A stretch of 64,000 nt of DNA, taken from the NCBI GenBank assembly GCA_020041925.1, contig CP083409.1. The stretch is one strand, 5' to 3'. The DNA is from Faucicola osloensis_D. GTDB taxonomy: Bacteria > Pseudomonadota > Gammaproteobacteria > Pseudomonadales > Moraxellaceae. Below the pieces are notes generated by a model. It saw nothing but the letters and a program-made list of their open reading frames with translations. It was not told where the DNA came from and searched no databases. Position numbers and translations under genes: made by a program. Positions 54,341 to 62,814 of this stretch are shown in pieces (within the stretch, counting starts at the first letter, position 1; each line of letters starts with the position of its first letter).

Positions 54341-55225
54341 TTACAGCGTCGCCCCCACTTTGCGGGCGATGGCAATGCCTTCTTCAATGGTTAAGCGGGT
54401 CGGATTATCAGGGGTATCTTTAAATAAAATATCGCCATCCCGAAACATCAAACATTCATCCACATACAGCTGTTGCCAGTGTTCGTTGTAAGTCAAAGGA
54501 ATGGTAGTAATCAAGGTCACTTTATCGGTCTGCGAGGTCACCTCGCTAAAATCAATCGCCAGCTCACTGTCAGCAAGTTTCGCCTCACCAAATGGCGCTT
54601 TACGGGTGATAAAAAATAGCAAGCTCCCTGCATATGCTAGCTGCCAATCGCCATTGCTAATGAGACAATTAAACAAGCCCAACGCCGATAACTCACGACA
54701 AATCGTGGTCAAAAACTGGAATAACACCTCGTCACTGGGCGGCTCACTAAACTGTGATTTGAGTCGATTGAGCAGATAACAAAATGCCATCTCCGAATCG
54801 GTTGTACCTACGGGCTGATAGTGGCTGGGCACAGGGCTGAGCTGGTCAATAAAATCCATCTGCAACTGCCCATTATGCGCAAATGCCCATTCCTCGCCCC
54901 ATACTTCACGGACAAATGGGTGGGTATTAGCCAAGCAATTTGTGCCTTGCGTGGCTTTGCGAATATGGCAAATCACATTCATCGCCTTGATCGGATAACT
55001 ATTGACTAAATCCGCCACCGGTGAGCAATAACTTGGCTTGTCATCGTGAAATTGACGCAGCCCTGCTTTACGATTACCCTGCGATGGGTCGGGATTTTTT
55101 TCAAAAAACACGATACCAAACCCATCGGTATGGATATCGGTCTGCCCGCCCCGCTTGCGAAACCCCGCAAAGCTAAAATGAATATCGGTGGGTGTGTTGC
55201 AATTCATTCCTAATAATTGGCACAT
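54341..55225 (-). CDS. yafJ: class II glutamine amidotransferase (YafJ-like)
   Basis: 294 residues. It begins MCQLLGMNCNTP, with Cys2 as the expected Ntn nucleophile after Met removal. The glutaminase signatures CHIRKATQGT, NTHPFVREVWGEEWAFAHNG and GTTDSEMAFCYLL follow. There is no synthetase or transferase domain, as in E. coli YafJ, whose substrate is unknown. It ends 37 bp from the convergent hypothetical gene. The candidate RNA promoter at 55261-55289 diverges from its start. Confidence 0.88.
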   Translation of the reverse strand: MCQLLGMNCNTPTDIHFSFAGFRKRGGQTDIHTDGFGIVFFEKNPDPSQGNRKAGLRQFHDDKPSYCSPVADLVNSYPIKAMNVICHIRKATQGTNCLANTHPFVREVWGEEWAFAHNGQLQMDFIDQLSPVPSHYQPVGTTDSEMAFCYLLNRLKSQFSEPPSDEVLFQFLTTICRELSALGLFNCLISNGDWQLAYAGSLLFFITRKAPFGEAKLADSELAIDFSEVTSQTDKVTLITTIPLTYNEHWQQLYVDECLMFRDGDILFKDTPDNPTRLTIEEGIAIARKVGATL

Positions 55226-55260
55226 TAAAATTCACTTTTTGTAATATTTGGTTTAGTTCC

Positions 55261-55289
55261 TTGAACTATTTCATAGCAAATGCTATCAT
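55261..55289 (+). promoter_or_regulatory. strong candidate promoter of a small RNA
   Basis: TTGAAC (four of six) and TATCAT (five of six) are separated by exactly 17 bp, and TGC directly before the -10 gives the TGn extension. No + strand gene follows; the next + strand structure is the terminator at 55336-55366. Confidence 0.6.
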
Positions 55290-55295
55290 AATGAT

Positions 55296-55366
55296 GTAGT
55301 CTGACCTAAAGCTAGACTTTACAGTAGGACTCATCGGTTCAGCGAAAGCTGAACCTTTCTTTTTTA
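55296..55366 (+). ncRNA. candidate small RNA, about 70 nt
   Basis: The predicted transcript begins near 55296 and ends at an excellent terminator: GGTTCAGC pairs with GCTGAACC across a GAAA tetraloop (55336-55355), followed by TTTCTTTTTT. An upstream short stem AGTCT/AGACT is possible at 55297-55318. There is no start codon with a ribosome site. The T run overlaps the stop codon of the convergent DUF3800 gene. The terminator has a T run only on the + strand, so it does not belong to that gene. I do not recognise a known RNA family. Not proven to be transcribed. Confidence 0.5.
55336..55366 (+). terminator. GNRA-loop terminator on the + strand
   Basis: Perfect 8-bp GC-containing stem with GAAA loop and a T-rich tail (T3, C, T6). 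No protein gene on the + strand precedes it. Confidence 0.8.
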
Positions 55367-56131
55367 GCGAATAACAATTCCTAGTAAATCTTTCTTACTT
55401 GCCTGTTTAAATAATACTGGTTGCAAGCGGTCAAGGTAATTTTTACCGCCTTTTCTTTTAATATACTGATTTGGTTGGAACTTTTGACTGAGAAAATATG
55501 CATTAACATCTGCTAACTGAATAAAATAAGAATGTGCAGAATCTTTATGAATTGCGTCTTCAATAATTAGTTTAGTTGGTAAGATACGATAACCAGCACC
55601 TAGATTAAAGCTGTTAGGAACGGGATTATAACGCCGCATTTTTCGGGTGAGATTTCTTAGCTTGACTTCATCAGTTTTATCAACAAATAACATGGCAGTA
55701 TCTTGAATATTCGTTGAACCAATAAAATTTCGATACTGCAATGTATTTTCAATACGTTGAATTAAAGTTTGCCATGCCAAATTAAAAATGTCACTGCCTA
55801 TTGGTTTATTCTTTTTATTTACCACTACATTGATGATTTGATAGTTCGATAAATTTGCTTGAAAATCAATTACATCTCTCAATAATCTTAAACGCATGGA
55901 TTTGGCGATTCGTTGGAATTCAGCAGGTTTGTGAATAAAATGTGAGCAATGAATCTCTTCACGTAATTTGAACCCGTATTTTTCTCTCAGAAACCGTCTA
56001 AAGTCAATGATTGAATTCAAGGTTTGGTCCCACTTACTTTCATGAATAATGATTGCACTCAAGCAAAAATAATTAGAAGGACTATTTTGTAATCCTATAT
56101 CACCACTTTCATCAACATAAACAATATACAT
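55364..56131 (-). CDS. DUF3800 domain-containing protein
   Basis: 255 residues. The start MYIVYVDESGDIG is the DUF3800 signature, a first strand carrying Asp7 and Glu8. Other conserved acids are Glu59 (REEIHCSHF), Asp151 (LFVDKTDE) and Asp208 (IQLADVNAY). The pattern resembles an RNase H-like nuclease fold, but that is inference; the family is uncharacterised and is common in accessory DNA. The gene is A/T-richer than its neighbours and starts 3 bp after the thrB stop, with its GAGA ribosome site inside the thrB end. It lacks an obvious terminator of its own. Confidence 0.85.
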   Translation of the reverse strand: MYIVYVDESGDIGLQNSPSNYFCLSAIIIHESKWDQTLNSIIDFRRFLREKYGFKLREEIHCSHFIHKPAEFQRIAKSMRLRLLRDVIDFQANLSNYQIINVVVNKKNKPIGSDIFNLAWQTLIQRIENTLQYRNFIGSTNIQDTAMLFVDKTDEVKLRNLTRKMRRYNPVPNSFNLGAGYRILPTKLIIEDAIHKDSAHSYFIQLADVNAYFLSQKFQPNQYIKRKGGKNYLDRLQPVLFKQASKKDLLGIVIR

Positions 56132-56134
56132 TTG

Positions 56135-57118
56135 TTATTTTCTCGCCCAATGAAAGCTGGCTAGGCGTTTCATTAAATCAGGATTTTTCACCATAATATT
56201 ATCGCCCGTGCGACCTTGCTGACGGTTATAATAAATCACATTCAAACGCAGCAGCCAAAACGTCACGCCCGCCATAGCAAGCATAATCGGCAATGCCTTT
56301 TTCTCATCATCGCTCAAAGCGCGTTTGCTCTCATACCCTTGTAAAAATGCTTGCATCTTGGTGTCATCAAAATTTACCGCTTCGCCATCATTGGCGTTAC
56401 CCCAAGTGGTGCAAAAATCATTAATGGTAATCGCCAAATCCATCACAAAATGTTCAACACTGACTTCGGTAAAATCAAGCAAACCTGTGAGTGTTGGCTG
56501 GGTTTCATCACTAAAATCCCACAGGGTGTTATCGGCAAACATGTCCAGATGACATAAACCTGTTGGCAAATTTTTGCTCGCTACGGTTTCGTAGGCTTGC
56601 CAAATATCATTCATCAGTTTGGCTTCATCGCTTGGCATAAACTTGGTTTCACGGTCACGCACCAGATGCCAAGGATACAACTCAACGCCATAGTTTTGTG
56701 CAGGGGTCAAGGTTTGCAAGGTTTGGTGAAGAACGGCTAAAGCCTCGCCCATTTGGCGGCACATATCAGGCGTGGTTGCTTTCGGGTGACCGCCCGAGAG
56801 TTTTGGTGATACCACAATGGCTTTGTTGTCAAAATACAGCAAAAACTCGCCGTTTTTGGCGGCTAGCGGCGCCGCAACGGGTAGCTGGTCTTTTAGGCGA
56901 TTTAGGATAATCGCCATCTTTTGAATTTCATGCGGTTTGCGTTCTTCAAACAAGGTAAATACATAAGACGGCTCGCCTGTTTTGTCCGTGGTTGTTTCAA
57001 TAAACCAATTACTGTTTTTGATACCCTGTGTGATAGGTATGGCTTTGGCAAAATTTACGCCAAATTGTTGGCAAAAATCACTAAATTGTTGGTCAGTCAA
57101 CTGGGTATATACAGACAT
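56135..57118 (-). CDS. thrB: homoserine kinase, type II (APH fold)
   Basis: Phosphorylates homoserine in threonine synthesis. 327 residues of the aminoglycoside-phosphotransferase fold, the form used in Pseudomonas and Acinetobacter instead of the GHMP-type ThrB of E. coli. It begins MSVYTQLTDQQF, has ITQGIKNSNWFIET near residue 30, the catalytic loop GLCHLDMFADNTLWD near 190 and GLLDFTEVSVEHFVMDLA near 215 (Mg-binding Asp). ATG 57118 is chosen for AAGGATGCC upstream; the open frame extends to 57220. Its promoter region faces hisF. Confidence 0.92.
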   Translation of the reverse strand: MSVYTQLTDQQFSDFCQQFGVNFAKAIPITQGIKNSNWFIETTTDKTGEPSYVFTLFEERKPHEIQKMAIILNRLKDQLPVAAPLAAKNGEFLLYFDNKAIVVSPKLSGGHPKATTPDMCRQMGEALAVLHQTLQTLTPAQNYGVELYPWHLVRDRETKFMPSDEAKLMNDIWQAYETVASKNLPTGLCHLDMFADNTLWDFSDETQPTLTGLLDFTEVSVEHFVMDLAITINDFCTTWGNANDGEAVNFDDTKMQAFLQGYESKRALSDDEKKALPIMLAMAGVTFWLLRLNVIYYNRQQGRTGDNIMVKNPDLMKRLASFHWARK

Positions 57119-57210
57119 AAGGCATCCTTGAAGCGCAGCACACCGATAAAACTGCGGTAATGGCAAAGTAAATTTGATAAACTTACGGCTATTATAGAAG
57201 GAAATCGAAT

Positions 57211-57969
57211 ATGTTAGCAAAACGAATTATCCCTTGCCTTGATGTTGACAATGGTCGGGTGGTCAAAGGTGTGCAATTTGTCGACATCAAAGACGCGGGC
57301 GACCCTGTTGAAGTGGCGCAGCGCTACAACGAACAAGGCGCGGATGAAATCACTTTTTTGGATATCACCGCTACCCATCATGGACGCGACACCACCTATC
57401 ACACGGTTGAACGCATGGCAGAGACCGTATTTGTACCGCTGACCGTGGGCGGCGGGGTGCGTAAAGTCGATGACATTCGTCACTTGCTAAACGCAGGCGC
57501 GGATAAAGTATCGATTAATTCAGCGGCAATTTTTAACCCTGAATTTGTCGGTGAAGCGGCAGCACGTTTTGGCAGTCAGTGTATCGTGGTAGCGATTGAT
57601 GCCAAAAAAGTGGGTGACAATCAATGGGAAATATTTACCCATGGGGGACGCAAAGCGACTGGCATTGATGCGGTGGCATGGGCGGTCAAAATGGCAGGTT
57701 TTGGGGCGGGTGAACTGCTTGTGACCTCGATGGACTCAGATGGCACCAAAAACGGCTATGATATCGCCTTGATGAAACGCATTACAGATAGCGTAAATGT
57801 GCCAGTGATTGCGTCGGGTGGTGTCGGTAATTTGCAACACTTGTCAGATGGGGTGCTGCAAGGCGGTGTTGATGCGGTACTAGCGGCGAGTATTTTCCAT
57901 TTTGGCGAATATACCGTGGGGGAAGCCAAGCAGTTTATGGCACAGCAAGGCATTGAAATGCGTTTGTAA
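57211..57969 (+). CDS. hisF: imidazole glycerol phosphate synthase cyclase subunit
   Basis: With HisH makes imidazole glycerol phosphate and AICAR in histidine synthesis. 252 residues forming a (beta/alpha)8 barrel. The catalytic Asp11 is in IPCLDVDNGRVVKGVQF, the second Asp near 131 in VVAIDAKK; VGGGVRKVDD and ASGGVGNLQHL are the two phosphate sites. GAAGGAAATCGAAT precedes the ATG. hisH, hisA and the other his genes are not in the window. Confidence 0.96.
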   Translation: MLAKRIIPCLDVDNGRVVKGVQFVDIKDAGDPVEVAQRYNEQGADEITFLDITATHHGRDTTYHTVERMAETVFVPLTVGGGVRKVDDIRHLLNAGADKVSINSAAIFNPEFVGEAAARFGSQCIVVAIDAKKVGDNQWEIFTHGGRKATGIDAVAWAVKMAGFGAGELLVTSMDSDGTKNGYDIALMKRITDSVNVPVIASGGVGNLQHLSDGVLQGGVDAVLAASIFHFGEYTVGEAKQFMAQQGIEMRL

Positions 57970-58086
57970 TGGCGAGCCTTGTGAGAACGATAGCCGTTGG
58001 TAATAACTAAAAGGGCACAGCAAAAAATAGCCCAAACTAGCCAAAACTGCTATGATATTGGCATTTTCGATAATGACTAAATTGCC

Positions 58087-58998
58087 ATGTTTCCACTAAT
58101 TTTAACTCACCCGCAATGGGACCCTGTCGCTCTGCATTTGGGACCTATCCAAGCCCACTGGTACGGGCTGATGTATTTACTGGCTTTTGCTGCCGCTTAT
58201 GCGTTGGCTTGGTATCGCACTAAATCGCGCCCAGACTGGAATGCCGACATGGTCGCTGACCTGGTATTTTATGGGGCGATGGGCGTGATTCTAGGCGGTC
58301 GTATCGGCTATGTGCTGTTTTATCAATTAAGCGAATTCTTAGCCAATCCGATGTATTTGTTCAAAATCAACCAAGGCGGCATGTCGTTTCATGGGGGATT
58401 TTTGGGTGTTGCCATCGCCATGCTATTTTTTGCCCGCAAATATAAAAAGAATATTTGGAATGTGCTAGATTTTATTATTCCCTGCGTACCAACAGGCCTG
58501 CTGTTTGGTCGTATTGGCAATTTTATCAATGGCGAATTGTGGGGCCGGGTGTCTGATGGTGGTTACAACTGGCTGATGCTGTTCCCGCAAGCGGTCAATG
58601 AAGACAATGAGCTGCTCAAACAAACCCCTGCCCTGCAAAGCCTTGCGCAAACCTTTATGATTGATGGCAACAATTATTTGTTACTCCCCCGCCATCCGTC
58701 ACAGCTGTATCAGGCTTTTACTGAAGGGGTGGTACTGTTTGTTTTGGTTTGGTGGTTTGCCAGTCGTCCGCGTCCGCGTATGGCAGTTAGTGGTTTGTTT
58801 GTGATGGGCTACGGTATTGCACGTTTTATTACCGAATTCTTCCGCCAACCTGATGCTGACCAAGGTTTTATTTTATTAGGGTGGATGACAAAAGGGCAAA
58901 TGTTAAGCCTACCGATGATTATCGGCGGTTTGGTTTTATTGATTTGGGCGTATAAAAACCAAATCTATGATTGGGGCAGTCAAAAGAATGCGGACTAA
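58087..58998 (+). CDS. lgt: phosphatidylglycerol-prolipoprotein diacylglyceryl transferase
   Basis: First enzyme of lipoprotein maturation in the inner membrane. 303 residues with seven hydrophobic segments. Signatures: HWYGLMYLLAF near residue 22, GGRIGYVLFY near 75, GMSFHGGFLG with the essential His near 103, and GRIGNFINGELWGR near 142 (Lgt signature). A C-terminal EFFRQPDADQGF is also typical. thyA starts 31 bp downstream and folA beyond it, so the three probably share a transcript. Confidence 0.95.
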   Translation: MFPLILTHPQWDPVALHLGPIQAHWYGLMYLLAFAAAYALAWYRTKSRPDWNADMVADLVFYGAMGVILGGRIGYVLFYQLSEFLANPMYLFKINQGGMSFHGGFLGVAIAMLFFARKYKKNIWNVLDFIIPCVPTGLLFGRIGNFINGELWGRVSDGGYNWLMLFPQAVNEDNELLKQTPALQSLAQTFMIDGNNYLLLPRHPSQLYQAFTEGVVLFVLVWWFASRPRPRMAVSGLFVMGYGIARFITEFFRQPDADQGFILLGWMTKGQMLSLPMIIGGLVLLIWAYKNQIYDWGSQKNAD

Positions 58999-59029
58999 CA
59001 AACAAAACTAACCAAGGAACTCATCACCC

Positions 59030-59890
59030 ATGATTACGTCAAAAAATGAACAAGCCTATTTGGATTTACTTAAACTGGTGCTAGCTAACGGCATACAAAA
59101 AGGCGACCGTACGGGCACCGGTACCATCAGCTATTTTGGCGCGCAGATGCGGTTTGATTTGAATGAGGGTTTTCCATTACTCACCACCAAAAAAATCCAT
59201 ACCAAAAGCGTGATTTATGAGCTGCTTTGGTTTTTAAAAGGTGATACCCATGTCCAATACTTGCAGGACAATGGCGTACGCATTTGGAATGAATGGGCAA
59301 CCGCCGAGCAAACTGCCCGCTTTGGCAAGCCTGAAGGCGAACTTGGCGCGGTGTACGGACACCAGTGGCGCAACTTCGGGGCAAGCAAAAAAGCGGACGG
59401 CAGCTACCATTCAGACGGTTTTGACCAAATCAGTTGGGTGGTGAATGAAATCAAAAACAACCCAAACTCGCGCCGTTTGATTGTCTCTGGCTGGAATCCT
59501 TTGGAGGCCAACGAAGTGGCCTTGCCCCCTTGTCATACCCTGTTTCAGTTTTTTGTCGCCGATGGCAAATTATCTTGTCAGTTGTACCAACGCTCGGCGG
59601 ATTTGTTTTTGGGTGTACCTTTTAACATTGCCAGCTATGCCTTGCTTACCCATATGATAGCCCATGTGACCGGGCTTGGCGTCGGTGAGTTTGTGTGGAC
59701 GGGTGGTGATTGTCATATCTATAACAATCATTTACAGCAAGTGCATGAGCAGCTTAGCCGCGAGCCGTTTGCGCTACCCAAACTTTGGCTCAACCCTGAC
59801 ATTACTGACATTTTTGCGTTTGATTTTAACGATATAAAAATTGAAAATTATCAAAGCCATGCCACAATTAAGGCTGAAGTCTCTGTATAA
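59030..59890 (+). CDS. thyA: thymidylate synthase
   Basis: Methylates dUMP to dTMP with methylene-tetrahydrofolate. 286 residues. The catalytic Cys168 is in ALPPCHTLFQFFV; GDRTGTGTISYFG near 24 holds the phosphate-binding Arg, and YQRSADLFLGVPFNIASYALL near 182 and GDCHIYNNH near 225 bind substrate. Relative to the 264-residue E. coli enzyme it carries an insert around residues 88-115, as in some other bacteria. folA follows 43 bp later, a functional pairing because ThyA generates dihydrofolate. Confidence 0.96.
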   Translation: MITSKNEQAYLDLLKLVLANGIQKGDRTGTGTISYFGAQMRFDLNEGFPLLTTKKIHTKSVIYELLWFLKGDTHVQYLQDNGVRIWNEWATAEQTARFGKPEGELGAVYGHQWRNFGASKKADGSYHSDGFDQISWVVNEIKNNPNSRRLIVSGWNPLEANEVALPPCHTLFQFFVADGKLSCQLYQRSADLFLGVPFNIASYALLTHMIAHVTGLGVGEFVWTGGDCHIYNNHLQQVHEQLSREPFALPKLWLNPDITDIFAFDFNDIKIENYQSHATIKAEVSV

Positions 59891-59933
59891 GCTTGCAGCC
59901 CAATAACAAAACTCACAACAATAAGGATAAATC

Positions 59934-60461
59934 ATGAGTTATTCTAATGTGGAAGTCGCCCAAATCGTGGCGATGAGCCAAAACCGCGCCATTGGCAAAG
60001 ACAATCAATTGCCTTGGCACATCTCTGAGGACTTGAAACATTTTAAAAAACATACCAATGGCGGTATCGTGATTATGGGTCGCAAGACCTTTGAATCTAT
60101 GGGGGCAAAACCCTTGCCTAACCGTACCAATTTTGTGATTACCACCAACTTGGATTACCAAGTGGATGATGATGCCGTTATTGTGATGCACAACCTAGAT
60201 GACGCACTGACCCAAGCCTCATCGCTCGCCCATGGTAAAGGTTTGCAAACGATTTGGGTGATTGGTGGCGAAAAAGTCTTCCAACAAGCGCTGCTGTTTA
60301 GTGATCGCTTAGAAATCACTCAGGTCGATACCGTGATTGACAACGCAGCAGCGTTTTATCCAGAGATTACCAGTGATTTTGTCAAAACATCAGAAAGTGA
60401 AAAATTCACGGATGAGCAAAACGGGTTAAGCTATCAGTTTGTCACTTACCAAAAAGCTTAA
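59934..60461 (+). CDS. folA: dihydrofolate reductase
   Basis: NADPH-dependent reduction of dihydrofolate to tetrahydrofolate; the trimethoprim target. 175 residues. VAMSQNRAIGKDNQLPWHISEDLKHF is given in parts here as AIGKDNQLPWHISEDL, with the catalytic acid in the SEDL helix; VIMGRKTFESMG near 43 and IWVIGGEKVFQQAL near 105 bind NADPH. ATAAGGATAAATC precedes the ATG. It is the last gene before a strong terminator. Confidence 0.95.
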   Translation: MSYSNVEVAQIVAMSQNRAIGKDNQLPWHISEDLKHFKKHTNGGIVIMGRKTFESMGAKPLPNRTNFVITTNLDYQVDDDAVIVMHNLDDALTQASSLAHGKGLQTIWVIGGEKVFQQALLFSDRLEITQVDTVIDNAAAFYPEITSDFVKTSESEKFTDEQNGLSYQFVTYQKA

Positions 60462-60484
60462 ACTTGACAGTGACGACTCAGCAC

Positions 60485-60516
60485 AAAAAAACCACGTCAT
60501 CTAACGTGGTTTTTTT
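60485..60516. terminator. bidirectional terminator after folA
   Basis: A perfect 13-bp inverted repeat (A7 CCACGT with ACGTGG T7) around 6 nt. It sits between convergent folA and the Ala/Thr-rich gene. Confidence 0.9.
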
Positions 60517-60552
60517 ATGCAGCTGTGGTTTTTTGATTTAGATATTGATATC

Positions 60553-61041
60553 TTATTTTGATTGTTCTTGAGATTTGACCGCTGAGGCAACAGGTGGTGC
60601 GATATTTGGGGTGTCACCTGTTTTGGCTTTAATCTCTGCTTTGGCTTCAGCCGTTGAGGCATTACGCGCTTCAATGGTCGATGTTTTTGCAGTAGCCGTT
60701 GGTGCAGAAGATGGCGTCATAGAGGCATTGTCTGGGCTGGCAACCGTGGCATTTGGACCTGTTGCGGTGTCTGCATTGGCAGTGGCGGTGGTGGTTTCAC
60801 CCGCCGCAGGTGAGGTTGCCGCAGGCGTCGAACCCGCTGGTTTGGCAGCGGCAGCAGCAGATGCAGCGGCTTTGGCTTCCACTTCAGCATTGAGTTTTGC
60901 AACGTCAACGTGGTTACCAGCGGGGCGAACAATTGCTGAAATAAGGATTAATAAAACCACGCCTAGAAACGCTAAAACGCCAATTAAAGAGTAACTAAGT
61001 TCTTTTTTGACATTGTTTTCCACGACTTCATGATGAGCCAT
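60553..61041 (-). CDS. Ala/Thr-rich single-pass membrane protein, function unknown
   Basis: 162 residues. A short cytosolic N-terminus (MAHHEVVENNVKKELS), one membrane helix (LIGVLAFLGVVLLILISAIV), then a low-complexity periplasmic part of about 120 residues dominated by Ala, Thr, Pro, Ser and Lys. ATG 61041 has GTGAGGTTTACG before it. The N-terminus resembles small respiratory or cell-envelope anchors, but no family is recognised. The opposite strand is also open for 139 residues because of the GC-rich repeat; that frame is a shadow. Confidence 0.7.
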   Translation of the reverse strand: MAHHEVVENNVKKELSYSLIGVLAFLGVVLLILISAIVRPAGNHVDVAKLNAEVEAKAAASAAAAAKPAGSTPAATSPAAGETTTATANADTATGPNATVASPDNASMTPSSAPTATAKTSTIEARNASTAEAKAEIKAKTGDTPNIAPPVASAVKSQEQSK

Positions 61042-61187
61042 CGTAAACCTCACTGTAAATCATTGGGGCAAGAGTTGTTGAATCTAAATGAATTCAAATC
61101 TAATTTTTAACTATTATACGGAACTTTGTAACCATTATATACTAAATTTTTGCAATTGGTGACAAAACCTTACTGCATCTAAGGTTT

Positions 61188-62762
61188 TTAACGTGTTTTA
61201 CGAATCAGCCAACTAATCAGTAGCAATAGCGCTGCCAGTGCCAAGATAGGATAACTACCCCAGCGCATAAATGGCGTATTGCCAACGCGTGATTGAATCT
61301 CGCCGCGTAGCACCGTGCGTTCAAAGGCTGGCGCTTTGGCAACAATATTGCCTTTATCATTGATAATGGCGGTCACGCCTGTATTGGTCGCGCGCATAAA
61401 CCAGCGACCGGTTTCAATCGAGCGCATTTGCACCATTTGTAGATGCTGCAATGGACCTGCCGATGTGCCAAACCAAGCATCATTGGATACGGTCAATAAA
61501 AAGTCGGTATTTTTGGCATTGCGGCGGGTGGTATCAGGATAGGCGACTTCATAACAAATCGCTACCCCGACTGGGTGGTTTTTGACTTGCAAGGGCGCTT
61601 GGTGCGCAGACCCACTGCGAAAACTCATGGTGCCGCCCATCAAGTTTGGCAATGCCCAATCTAACATTCCTTCAAACGGGATATATTCGCCCACGGGTAC
61701 CAAATTTTGTTTCTTGTATAAGCCTTTGGCATCGGCGCCCAAAGCAATCACACTGTTGTAAAATGGCTCGTATTTATCAACTTTTGGGTCGTATTCATTG
61801 ACATCGACATACGGAATACCGGTGAGCCATGCGGTATTGCTTTCGCGGGCTTGGGCAGCAATTTGGCTGATAAAGGGCATGGCGTCGGTTTGAAACATCG
61901 GAATTGACGACTCTGGCCATAAGATAATGTCCTGCCCCCATTCTGTTTTACTTAAGCCTGCATAGATACCCAGCGTTTGGATTTGGTATTCTTGCAGCCA
62001 TTTTAAGTCCTGCGGAATATTGCCTTGCACTAATGAAACTTTCAGATTTGGTGTGCCTTTAGGTGTCGTCCATTGCGGGGCAATAAGCCACAGCGCAACG
62101 CTTGCCAGTAACATCACAGACGAGGGAATTAAAAAACGGTATTTTTTTCGCGCCGCTTCCACTAGACTGGCTGAGACGAACACTGATACAAAGCTCAGCG
62201 CCAACACCCCAAAAATTGGGGCAATGCTCGTCAGCCAAGGTTGCGCTGTATAAGCATAGCCCACAAATAGCCAAGGAAAACCTGTAAATAGCCAGGTCTT
62301 TAACCACTCTTGTACCACCCATAATGACGCAAAGCTTAACGGCTGTTTGGCCACAAAGCGATTAAAAATGACCGCCAAGGCACCATGAAACAATCCCATT
62401 CCTAAGCCAACAAAACCAATCATCAGCAAGGCTAACAAGGTAGGGGTATCACCATAGGTATGAATCGAGGTAAACAACCAAAACGCGCCCACGCTCCACA
62501 ATCCCATGCCATACATTTCACCGAGCCAAAACGCCCGCCAATTTGACATTGTGGGCAATAATAGCCAATACAGCACCAGTGGGGACAACAGTGCCACTAT
62601 CCAAAAATCGTAAGGTGCTAACGCAAAGACAAATGCCGCACCCGCAAGCCAAGCCAGCACCAGTTTGGGTAACAGGGGCTGTTTGGTATTTGCAGATTTG
62701 GCACTATCGTGATGAGATTGTACAGAAAGTTGCTTTTTTAGGGACTGGGTAGTAAGACGCAT
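61188..62762 (-). CDS. lnt: apolipoprotein N-acyltransferase
   Basis: Last step of lipoprotein maturation, acylating the N-terminal Cys. 524 residues. Membrane helices fill about residues 35-230, then a nitrilase domain with catalytic Glu284 (LWPESSIP), Lys351 (LYKKQNLVPVGEY) and Cys403 (AICYEVAYP), and a last helix at the C-terminus (YPILALAALLLLISWLI). It follows corC on the same strand, the usual corC-lnt pair. Confidence 0.95.
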   Translation of the reverse strand: MRLTTQSLKKQLSVQSHHDSAKSANTKQPLLPKLVLAWLAGAAFVFALAPYDFWIVALLSPLVLYWLLLPTMSNWRAFWLGEMYGMGLWSVGAFWLFTSIHTYGDTPTLLALLMIGFVGLGMGLFHGALAVIFNRFVAKQPLSFASLWVVQEWLKTWLFTGFPWLFVGYAYTAQPWLTSIAPIFGVLALSFVSVFVSASLVEAARKKYRFLIPSSVMLLASVALWLIAPQWTTPKGTPNLKVSLVQGNIPQDLKWLQEYQIQTLGIYAGLSKTEWGQDIILWPESSIPMFQTDAMPFISQIAAQARESNTAWLTGIPYVDVNEYDPKVDKYEPFYNSVIALGADAKGLYKKQNLVPVGEYIPFEGMLDWALPNLMGGTMSFRSGSAHQAPLQVKNHPVGVAICYEVAYPDTTRRNAKNTDFLLTVSNDAWFGTSAGPLQHLQMVQMRSIETGRWFMRATNTGVTAIINDKGNIVAKAPAFERTVLRGEIQSRVGNTPFMRWGSYPILALAALLLLISWLIRKTR

Positions 62763-62814
62763 TGGCGAGTATTGCCTATAGGGTTAAACGGTTTTGCAAA
62801 CATAAGTAATTGGA

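Noticed and set aside
60575..60994. 139-codon Ala/Val-rich open frame on the + strand
   Set aside because: Mirror of the low-complexity Ala/Thr-rich gene on the minus strand, which has a ribosome site and a membrane helix; the repeat composition leaves both strands open.
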